Assembly (NCBI GenBank): GCA_023134675.1
Contig: JAGLUQ010000079.1
Coordinates: 1-5,206 of the forward strand
Length of the DNA stretch: 5,206 bases
Direction of reading: 5' to 3'
From: Candidatus Aenigmatarchaeota archaeon
GTDB taxonomy: Archaea; EX4484-52; GLR71
Numbering within the stretch: position 1 is the stretch's first letter; each line of letters opens with the position of its first letter. This document shows, one piece after another, positions 1 to 5,195 of the stretch. The position numbers and the translations under genes were made by a program. Under the pieces are notes generated by a model that saw only the letters and a list, made by a program, of their open reading frames with translations, searched no databases and was not told where the DNA came from.

Positions 1-1414
1 CCTGCACGCCGCCTATGATAGGCCCGCCGAAACGCGGAGACCTGATGTTCTCTTCCACAAGCATAAGCTGTTCTGCCTCTGCCCGCGCCTCTGCAGTCTG
101 CGGCACATGGACATTCATCTCATCGCCGTCAAAATCCGCATTATATGGAGTACATACAGTAAGGTTAAGCCTGAATGTCTTATATGGCAGAACTTTCACC
201 CTATGTGCCATCAGCGACATCTTATGAAGAGACGGCTGCCTGTTGAAAAGTACAATATCACCATCGCTTATATGCTTCTCAATTATGTATCCTTCAGAGA
301 ACTCATTCATTATATACTCTTTGTTGAGATCTATTATCTTCTTTTTAAGACCGTCCGGCCTTATAACATAATTAGCACCGTCTTTGACGTCAGGCCCTCT
401 CATGATACATGCTTTAAGATCATCTATATTATCCTTAGTAGCCCTTAAAGGAATAGTAAGCTCTCTTGCGATAGCTTCAGGTATCCCTACCTCGTTGACA
501 CCGATCATAGGATCCGGCGAGACAACAGTCCTTGCCGAAAAGTTTACCCTCTTTCCTGTAAGATTGTGCCTAAATCTCCCGTCTTTTGACTTAAGTCTCT
601 GTGACAGTGTCTTAAGCTGCCTGCCTGACCTGTGCCTTGCTGGCGGAACACCGCTTAGCTCATTATTGAAATATGTAGATACATGATACTGCAAAAGCTC
701 CCATAAGTCATCAAGTATGAATTCTGGTGCACCTATTTCCAAATTGTTAAGAAGCCTCTGGTTTATCCTGACTATATCAACAAGCTTATGTGTAAGGTCA
801 TCCTCACTCCTCTCACCGCTTGTAAGCGTTATAGATGGCCTTGTAGTTATAGAGGGTACAGGAAGTATAGTAAGAATCATCCATTCAGGCCTGCCGCCGG
901 AAAAGCCGAGAGCCACAACATCTTCATCTGGAATCTTCTCAAACTGTTCTCTTGCCTCTTCAGGAGTTATCACGTGATTGCCTTTCTTGAAAGACATTGG
1001 TCTCTCAAATTTTATCTTCTCTACAGGCTCGCTGCATGACGGACAAGTCTTGGGTACTGCAAGCTTGCTGATAGATTTTTCAGTACCTATCTTATCTTTA
1101 TCGACAAGCATCGCACCGCAGGAATTGCACGTATATGTAAGGAAAGTCTTTATGTACTTTATATATATGATATTATACACAGGTTTTGCAAGCTCAATAT
1201 CTCCGAAATGCCCCTGGCACTCACCGGATCTTCCGCCGCATGTCTTGCACCTTATGCCCGGGTCTATAACACCCATGCGCGTGTCCATGACACCGCCCTC
1301 AATAGGATAGGCATCAGCATCATACACATCTGATGTCGTTATGGAAATAGCAGACATGTTCTGTATCATCTTTGGCGAAAGCAGTTTGAACTTAATCTTA
1401 TCAATCATAACCAT
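1..1414 (-). CDS. rpoA1: DNA-directed RNA polymerase subunit A' (N-terminal part, cut by window edge)
   Basis: Largest-subunit N-terminal half of archaeal RNA polymerase, which forms the clamp and carries the catalytic aspartates of RNA synthesis. 471 codons are visible; the frame is still open at base 1. Seen in order: clamp start with YPIEGGVMD (residues 37-44); first zinc site C56-x2-C59-x6-C66-x2-H69; second zinc site C96-x2-C99 and C124-x2-C127; switch-2 region with GRFRHNLTGKRVNFSART (279-296); and NADFDGDEMNVHVPQ (425-439), whose D427, D429 and D431 should bind the active-site Mg2+. The ATG at 1414 is chosen because AGGTG (1426-1430) and GTGAT (1420-1424) lie just upstream and an in-frame TGA at 1421-1423 rules out earlier starts; ATG at 1408 is an alternative. 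The gap to rpoB1 is 24 nt, so it is very likely in the same transcript. The active-centre aspartates sit about 30 residues earlier than I expect for archaeal A', mostly because the loop between the second zinc cysteine pairs is short. Confidence 0.98.
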   Translation of the reverse strand, partial: MVMIDKIKFKLLSPKMIQNMSAISITTSDVYDADAYPIEGGVMDTRMGVIDPGIRCKTCGGRSGECQGHFGDIELAKPVYNIIYIKYIKTFLTYTCNSCGAMLVDKDKIGTEKSISKLAVPKTCPSCSEPVEKIKFERPMSFKKGNHVITPEEAREQFEKIPDEDVVALGFSGGRPEWMILTILPVPSITTRPSITLTSGERSEDDLTHKLVDIVRINQRLLNNLEIGAPEFILDDLWELLQYHVSTYFNNELSGVPPARHRSGRQLKTLSQRLKSKDGRFRHNLTGKRVNFSARTVVSPDPMIGVNEVGIPEAIARELTIPLRATKDNIDDLKACIMRGPDVKDGANYVIRPDGLKKKIIDLNKEYIMNEFSEGYIIEKHISDGDIVLFNRQPSLHKMSLMAHRVKVLPYKTFRLNLTVCTPYNADFDGDEMNVHVPQTAEARAEAEQLMLVEENIRSPRFGGPIIGGVQ

Positions 1415-1419
1415 ATTTA

Positions 1420-1430
1420 ATCACACACCT
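1420..1430 (-). promoter_or_regulatory. Ribosome binding site of rpoA1
   Basis: On the minus strand AGGTG (1430-1426) is followed by a second partial match, GTGAT (1424-1420). Both are complementary to the AUCACCUCC end of archaeal 16S rRNA. They end 11 and 5 nt before the ATG at 1414, supporting that start over the ATG two codons later. An AGGAG at 1433-1437 is a further, more distant match. Confidence 0.6.
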
Positions 1431-1438
1431 TTCTCCTA

Positions 1439-3232
1439 TTATGAACTCTCCGGAACAATCTGCGGATATATCAGCAGACTCCTCAGCTCGTCAAGCATCA
1501 GCTTAAACGCATATGACATCTCCACATTGACAATCACATCATTCTTACATAACGGACAGTATGTCCTGTTCTTTATATGATCCTCAATAGCGATGACTCC
1601 GCAGTCTTTGCAGACAGGTATTGATACCTTGTCAGAGCCGAAACGCTCCTTCAATGTTATAGGAGCGCCATGAGCGATAAAGCAGTCTTTCTCCATCTCT
1701 CCAAGTCTCAAGCCGCCCTCTTTTGAACGTCCTTCTGTAGGCTGCTTTGTCATAAGAGCAACAGGACCTTTTGATCTTGCATGTATCTTCTTTGACACGA
1801 GATGATAAAGCCTGTAATAATATGTTATACCCATAAGTATCGGCGCCTCCATCTTCTCGCCGGTCACACCATTGTAAAGTGTTTCCTTACCGTCATCCCT
1901 GAAACCCAGGTACTTAAGCGCAGCCCTTATCTTCTCTTCCTCGCCTTTGAATACAGTGCCGTTTACTCTCTTCGCTGCAAGAGCTCCGACCTTGCCGGCT
2001 ATTATCTCAAGAAGCTGGCCCACAGTCATACGTGATGGAATAGCATGCGGATTAACAATTATATCAGGAACAATGCCGTCAGCTGTAAAAGGCATATCCT
2101 CTTCTGGAACAACAAGACCAATGACACCTTTCTGGCCATGCCTTGTAGCCATCTTATCTCCTACTTCTGGCGTCTTAGTGTCACGCACGACAGCAGACAC
2201 AATCTTGTTGCCTTCAGCATCAGATGTAAGTATGACTTTCTCCACAATCCCGGAATTGCCGCTTGTGATAGTAAGCGAATTGTCACGGAAGTTCTGAAGA
2301 CCCATCTTAATCTCTTTTGATATGCCTAAAAATCGTAATGGTGATATCTTGCCGACAATGACACCCTGTTCAGGCACTGAAGATTCGACCTCGATAATGC
2401 CCTGATCATCCAGCATCTCATAGTCTTCTTCACTCCTGTACCCCTTAACACTTGGATCAGGTATACATGCCATATCTTCCTGACCGCCCCAATATCTCCT
2501 GAACTCAGTCACAAAAGACCTGTAAGCGACAGAACGGCCAAGCCCTCTCTCAAGGGATGCCTTATTGATTATCAAAGCATCTTCCACATTATAGCCGTAA
2601 AAAGTAGACACTGCGACCACAAGATTATGCCCGGAAGGATGCGATTCAAGACCTACAGCCTCCATACTGTCAGTCTTCACAAGAGGTACCTGCGGATATA
2701 CCAGCACATTATAAGTAGTATCATCCCTCTGAAGGAAATTCTGCAATGGTATTCCTATTGCCTGCACAGCCATACGGGATCCGTAATTCAGACGGTCTCC
2801 ACGGTTCTTCTCAGGGAACACTAAAACAGAAGCTGCAACACCAAGTATAAGAGACGAATCAAGTTCCATATGCGTATGCTCAGATGTAACTTCCTTTCTT
2901 GAGACAGCTATATATGCATTCTCTTCCTCATCAGCATCCAGATACTCAACAATATTCTTTTTCAGCACTTCATCCCATGACATCTCTTTTTTGCTGAGCT
3001 TGCTATCCATCTCTTCAGTCATGAGAGGTTTTCCGTTCTCCACAACAATAAGAGGACGCCTGACACGCCCCGCATCAATATTAACCTGGACTTCATCCTT
3101 GTCCTCATGATATGCGACATTCATTGTGCTTGGAAGCTGGTTCTTTCTCCTCTTCTCAAGCAGGGCCTTTTTAAGCTCTAAAGGACTGTCATGCTCGCCT
3201 ACAAAATAACCGTTGACATATACTTCACTCAT
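1439..3232 (-). CDS. rpoB1: DNA-directed RNA polymerase subunit B'
   Basis: C-terminal half of the split second-largest subunit; it forms the hybrid-binding, wall and anchor parts of the active centre. It is 597 aa from ATG 3232, a usual length for B'. Seen in order: N-terminal VYVNG with DAGRVRRPLIVVE (residues 53-65); the NTP-side loop, here PEKNRGDR (140-147); GYNVEDALIIN (213-223), whose E217 and D218 match the acidic pair that helps position metal B; GDKMATRHGQKGV (358-370) with the catalytic-centre lysines; PHAIPSRMTVGQLLE (395-409); the HARSKGP to GEME switch-3 block (484-514); and a C-terminal zinc site C541-x2-C544, C559-x2-C562, ending in the DELRSLLIYP tail that meets the clamp. 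ATG 3232 is preferred because GGGTG (3239-3243) lies 6 nt upstream; GTG 3241 in the same frame would add three residues. The start overlaps the end of rpoB2 by 8 nt, implying coupled translation of the two halves of one subunit. Confidence 0.98.
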   Translation of the reverse strand: MSEVYVNGYFVGEHDSPLELKKALLEKRRKNQLPSTMNVAYHEDKDEVQVNIDAGRVRRPLIVVENGKPLMTEEMDSKLSKKEMSWDEVLKKNIVEYLDADEEENAYIAVSRKEVTSEHTHMELDSSLILGVAASVLVFPEKNRGDRLNYGSRMAVQAIGIPLQNFLQRDDTTYNVLVYPQVPLVKTDSMEAVGLESHPSGHNLVVAVSTFYGYNVEDALIINKASLERGLGRSVAYRSFVTEFRRYWGGQEDMACIPDPSVKGYRSEEDYEMLDDQGIIEVESSVPEQGVIVGKISPLRFLGISKEIKMGLQNFRDNSLTITSGNSGIVEKVILTSDAEGNKIVSAVVRDTKTPEVGDKMATRHGQKGVIGLVVPEEDMPFTADGIVPDIIVNPHAIPSRMTVGQLLEIIAGKVGALAAKRVNGTVFKGEEEKIRAALKYLGFRDDGKETLYNGVTGEKMEAPILMGITYYYRLYHLVSKKIHARSKGPVALMTKQPTEGRSKEGGLRLGEMEKDCFIAHGAPITLKERFGSDKVSIPVCKDCGVIAIEDHIKNRTYCPLCKNDVIVNVEMSYAFKLMLDELRSLLIYPQIVPESS

Positions 3233-4703
3233 TATTAACACCCAATCCGTTCAATGCAGACAGTACCTTTTTCTTCTCATCATCATCTGAAGATGTCGTC
3301 ACCTGCGCTCCTAAAGCAAGAAATTTCCTAAGACCTATATTCTGCCCTTCAGGAGTTCTCACAGCACACAGTCGACCCCAATGAGTCGCATGCAGTTCTC
3401 TGGCCTCGTAATGTTCCTGTGTAGCAGACAAAGGAGATACAACACCTCTAAGATGTCCCAGCGCCCTTATAAAATTACTTCGCTCAAGCCTTTGGCTGAC
3501 ACCAGTCTGGTTTGCAAAATCACCCACAGCCATAGCACGCATAATCTGCTTTGTCAGTACGCCCGTTATAACTATGCTCTGCAGGCTTGGAAGTCTCCTG
3601 CCTCTTTTAATCATCTTCTGATAATTGTACTGCAGCCTTGCTACAAGACCCCACCTGCCAAGTATAGTAGACCTTAAGACAGATTCCAGAAGATCTCCTG
3701 CAAGCCTCAATCTCTTGTTACCGTAATGGTCTATATCATCATTTATCTTGCCTTCATAAAGAAGATCCATCTTTGCCATAACATTTGCAAGATATCTTGC
3801 TTTAAGTACCCTGCTCAATGCATCCTGACCAAGATGAGGCAGAAGATAATTATCCAAAAGATGCTCCACACGCTCTACAACCTGCTCTTTCTTGGCAATC
3901 TTAAGTATCTTACCTATATATTCTATTGCATCATCCCTGCCGGAAATTTCAGCCATGTAAAGGTTTATGAGAGTATTCTCTGTAGGTTCGCCGCCTTTGA
4001 AGATAGCTTCCATCATATCCTTATCAGACTCAATGCCGAGCGCCTTGATAAGAGCCACAACAGGTATAGGTGTGGTAGTTATGTTTGCGAACCTGGCCAC
4101 AATCATACCATCTTCCTTTCTCTCGAAGACATGCCTCTGTGTATATCCTCTGTTTTTGGAATCTATCCTAGCGTTTATCTCACCCTTCTTCTTCTGGAAG
4201 ATAAGCCTGTTTGGTGCTATATCTTCAAAAAGGATAAGAACTCTTTCAACTCCGTTAATTATGAAATATCCACCCATATCATGCTGATCCTCACCGGCAG
4301 AGACCATATCTTCCTTAGACAGGCCGGCAAGAGGGCACAGGTTAGACTTGACCATTACCGGGAAATCACCAATATTCACAAATGTAGTCTCATGCTCCAC
4401 ATCCTCAAAGACAGGAGTCATCTCTATATATAATGTAGAAGAATATGTAAGCTTCCTCAGCCTTGCTTCCATAGGAATCAAAGTTTTTGTAGAACCGTCA
4501 CTTTCCTTTATCTCAGGAGGCCCTATCATCACCTTGCCGAAACGTATGACAAGATTCTCCTGCGTAGGCAGGTCAATCTTCACCTCGCCTATATCATCAA
4601 TAATCTGCTGGAGGCGGTTCTCTATAAAATCATTGAACGATTCAATCTGATGCGATATAAAACGCCCGTTATCCCTGTAGTATTCCAAAAAAGAGCTTAT
4701 CAT
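3225..4703 (-). CDS. rpoB2: DNA-directed RNA polymerase subunit B''
   Basis: N-terminal half of the split archaeal second-largest subunit, forming the protrusion, lobe and fork. It is 492 aa from ATG 4703, a usual length for B''. Visible motifs: SHQIESFNDFI near the N-terminus (18-28); GGYFIINGVERV (144-155); FERKEDG (193-199); DDIDHYGNKRLRLAGDLL (322-339), a family hallmark; GVSQRLERSNF with HLRGVVSPL (401-425); and EARELHATHWGRLC (433-446) running into TPEGQNIGLRKFLAL. The protein ends with a variable, acidic then basic tail at the point where other archaea with a split gene also break B, so this is a canonical split and not a frameshift. Two ATGs lie in tandem (4706 and 4703); the Shine-Dalgarno spacing (5 nt after AGGTG) favours 4703. 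It starts 8 nt after the rpoH stop codon and overlaps rpoB1. The segment CAVR before TPEG departs from the usual CPxE. Confidence 0.98.
   Translation of the reverse strand: MISSFLEYYRDNGRFISHQIESFNDFIENRLQQIIDDIGEVKIDLPTQENLVIRFGKVMIGPPEIKESDGSTKTLIPMEARLRKLTYSSTLYIEMTPVFEDVEHETTFVNIGDFPVMVKSNLCPLAGLSKEDMVSAGEDQHDMGGYFIINGVERVLILFEDIAPNRLIFQKKKGEINARIDSKNRGYTQRHVFERKEDGMIVARFANITTTPIPVVALIKALGIESDKDMMEAIFKGGEPTENTLINLYMAEISGRDDAIEYIGKILKIAKKEQVVERVEHLLDNYLLPHLGQDALSRVLKARYLANVMAKMDLLYEGKINDDIDHYGNKRLRLAGDLLESVLRSTILGRWGLVARLQYNYQKMIKRGRRLPSLQSIVITGVLTKQIMRAMAVGDFANQTGVSQRLERSNFIRALGHLRGVVSPLSATQEHYEARELHATHWGRLCAVRTPEGQNIGLRKFLALGAQVTTSSDDDEKKKVLSALNGLGVNNE
3239..3243 (-). promoter_or_regulatory. 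Ribosome binding site of rpoB1, inside the end of rpoB2
   Basis: GGGTG on the minus strand lies 6 nt before ATG 3232 and within the last codons of rpoB2. This makes ATG 3232 the better start, since GTG 3241 would lie inside the binding site itself. It also allows ribosomes finishing rpoB2 to restart on rpoB1. Confidence 0.55.
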
Positions 4704-4706
4704 CAT

Positions 4707-4713
4707 ATCACCT
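4707..4713 (-). promoter_or_regulatory. Ribosome binding site of rpoB2, overlapping the rpoH stop codon
   Basis: AGGTGAT on the minus strand is a full 7-base complement to the AUCACCU end of archaeal 16S rRNA. Its first two bases are the last two of the rpoH TAG stop codon (4712-4714). The spacing favours the second of the two tandem ATGs (4703). The arrangement suggests termination-reinitiation between rpoH and rpoB2. Confidence 0.75.
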
Positions 4714-4945
4714 AAATTACAGTCCTGTAATATACAGACATTCCTGCTGTAGACGATGTCCTTTCTATGCTGACAACGTCGCCCGGCTTTGCGCCAAGCA
4801 TCTTAACAGCAGGGTCATCCTTTAATATCTTTGGAAGATCCTTAACAGTTATGCCATATTTCTTGCATACAGCTTCAATCTCTTTCTTGTCGAGAATCTT
4901 ATGCTTTGGAACAAGCGAATGATCCATTATTTCTTCATCTTTCAA
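4712..4945 (-). CDS. rpoH: DNA-directed RNA polymerase subunit H
   Basis: Small archaeal RNA polymerase subunit equivalent to the C-terminal assembly domain of eukaryotic Rpb5; it binds the A subunits near the downstream DNA jaw. The 77-aa product has the whole family pattern: LVPKHKIL near the N-terminus, then KYGITVKDLPKILKDDPAVKMLGAKPGDVVSI (residues 29-60), then the STAGMSVYYRTV end (65-76). Length is normal. The start is uncertain. TTG 4945 is preceded by GGGGCGAT (4950-4957), which can pair with the 16S anti-Shine-Dalgarno with one mismatch and one wobble at good spacing. ATG 4927 would give a 71-aa protein beginning MDHSLVPKH, which also fits family N-termini but has no evident ribosome binding site. 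It is first in the polymerase operon, and its TAG stop lies within the rpoB2 Shine-Dalgarno. Confidence 0.96.
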   Translation of the reverse strand: MKDEEIMDHSLVPKHKILDKKEIEAVCKKYGITVKDLPKILKDDPAVKMLGAKPGDVVSIERTSSTAGMSVYYRTVI

Positions 4946-4949
4946 ATAT

Positions 4950-4957
4950 ATCGCCCC
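4950..4957 (-). promoter_or_regulatory. Imperfect ribosome binding site supporting the TTG start of rpoH
   Basis: GGGGCGAT on the minus strand resembles GAGGTGAT. Paired with the 16S tail it has one G:U wobble and one C:A mismatch, and ends 4 nt before TTG 4945. It is the only reasonable match upstream of rpoH. Confidence 0.4.
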
Positions 4958-4972
4958 GCAATTGATGCATCC

Positions 4973-4993
4973 TTAATTATACCATTTTAATAT
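4973..4993 (-). promoter_or_regulatory. Possible TATA box region for the rpoH-rpoB2-rpoB1-rpoA1 operon
   Basis: The 51 nt between the tRNA 3' end and TTG 4945 contain two AT-rich TATA-like stretches on the minus strand: ATATTAAAAT (4993-4984) at once after the tRNA, and TATAATTAA (4981-4973). A start site about 25 nt downstream of the first would lie near 4960, giving a leader of about 15 nt; the second would give a nearly leaderless transcript. No strong BRE is visible, and co-transcription with the tRNA is also possible. Confidence 0.3.
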
Positions 4994-5057
4994 GAATGAG
5001 CCCGAAGGGAATTTCACACAAAAGACCCCATGCGCAGATGATTTTGATAAAGATAAT

Positions 5058-5085
5058 CTACTTCGCATCGAAGATGCGAATGTAG
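5058..5085 (-). repeat. Long hairpin in the middle of the tRNA intron
   Basis: The arms TTCGCATC/GATGCGAA (5062-5069 and 5073-5080) are a perfect 8-bp inverted repeat around a 3-base loop. They are extended by CTAC/GTAG (5058-5061 and 5082-5085) across one bulged base, giving 12 bp in all. A further 5-bp GCGCA/TGCGC pairing (5088-5092 with 5032-5036) can enclose it. The intron therefore looks structured, not random filler. Confidence 0.7.
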
Positions 5086-5094
5086 AGTGCGCCT

Positions 5095-5110
5095 CAAGGG
5101 AGCCCCCTTG
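5095..5110 (-). repeat. Hairpin at the 5' end of the tRNA intron
   Basis: On the minus strand CAAGGG (5110-5105), loop GGCT, CCCTTG (5100-5095) form a perfect 6-bp stem starting at the first base after the 5' bulge. It uses the strand that would otherwise make the inner helix of the splice motif, so the two foldings compete or the hairpin replaces it. Confidence 0.6.
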
Positions 5111-5175
5111 TTTTGAACCCTCGACACCCGGATTAAGAGTCCGGTGCTCTAACCAGACTGAGCTACGGATCCATA

Positions 5176-5195
5176 GTAAGAGAGGTATCTCTTAC
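5176..5195. repeat. Perfect 8-bp inverted repeat just upstream of the tRNA 5' end
   Basis: GTAAGAGA (5176-5183), spacer GGTA, TCTCTTAC (5188-5195): a perfect palindromic hairpin ending 3 nt before the first base of the tRNA. It occupies the place where the tRNA leader or core promoter should be. No T-run follows it on either strand, so it is not an evident terminator. It could be a leader hairpin in the precursor tRNA, a protein-binding palindrome, or the end of an upstream unit outside the window. Confidence 0.6.

Larger units (their letters stand above)
5011..5111 (-). other. 101-nt tRNA intron at position 59/60 (T-loop), with bulge-helix-bulge splice motif
   Basis: Just inside the exon T-stem (GAGGG, 5122-5118, with CCCTT, 5009-5005) the 5' strand reads TTCA (5117-5114) then AAA (5113-5111). 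The 3' strand reads TGAA (5016-5013) then ATT (5012-5010). TTCA/TGAA makes the exact 4-bp central helix and AAA and ATT are the two 3-nt bulges; cleavage after the second base of each bulge yields the TTCAAAT loop. The inner helix is weak (CA/TG, then a mismatch and G:U pairs), so this is a relaxed rather than a strict motif. The intron has no reading frame for a homing endonuclease and is filled with hairpins. Confidence 0.82.
4997..5172 (-). tRNA. tRNA-Lys (anticodon CUU) with a T-loop intron
   Basis: Exon 1 runs 5172 to 5112: 5' acceptor GGATCCG, T8-A9, D-stem GCTC/GAGC with G18G19, anticodon stem CCGGA/TCCGG closing loop CTCTTAA (anticodon CTT at 5137-5135), variable loop GTGTC, then T-stem GAGGG and TTCAAA. 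Exon 2 runs 5010 to 4997: T, CCCTT, CGGGCTC, A73. Joining them gives a 75-nt tRNA with a perfect TTCAAAT T-loop, a T-stem with one G49:U65 wobble, and the tertiary partners U8-A14, G15-C48, G19-C56 and U54-A58. CCA is not encoded (TTC follows A73). The acceptor stem pairs G1:C72, G2:U71, A3xC70, U4:G69, C5:G68, C6:G67 and G7:C66, so it has one mismatch and two wobbles. A decayed tRNA gene is the alternative, but the intact splicing motif and otherwise complete cloverleaf argue for a working gene. Confidence 0.85.

Noticed and set aside
509..515. GGATCCG inside rpoA1 (and a similar one near 2774 in rpoB1) as a partner of the tRNA 5' acceptor, i.e. a trans-split tRNA
   Set aside because: Both lie inside conserved coding sequence without a T-arm beside them; they are chance matches to a 7-mer.
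3225..3241. Frameshift breaking one rpoB gene into two
   Set aside because: Both halves are the normal length, each has its own Shine-Dalgarno, and the break is at the known B''/B' boundary.
3726..4433. A 235-codon open frame on the plus strand
   Set aside because: It lies wholly opposite rpoB2, whose family motifs are unmistakable. It is rich in Cys, His, Ile and Tyr like a codon-complement shadow, and resembles no family I know. The same holds for the other plus-strand frames.
5058..5085. Long hairpin as a transcription terminator or CRISPR repeat
   Set aside because: No T-run follows it, archaeal termination does not rely on such hairpins, and it occurs once.
4997..5111. Mobile element or attachment site splitting the tRNA, with the downstream 3' piece as an att repeat
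   Set aside because: Elements that enter tRNA genes leave a duplicated tRNA 3' end. Here the 3' piece exists once, no integrase frame fits in 101 nt, and the junctions match an archaeal splice motif to the base.
5080..5172. Uninterrupted tRNA read straight through, closing with the CTCCCTT at 5103-5097
   Set aside because: That gives a 17-nt T-loop and a 3' acceptor strand (GAGGCGC) that cannot pair with GGATCCG.
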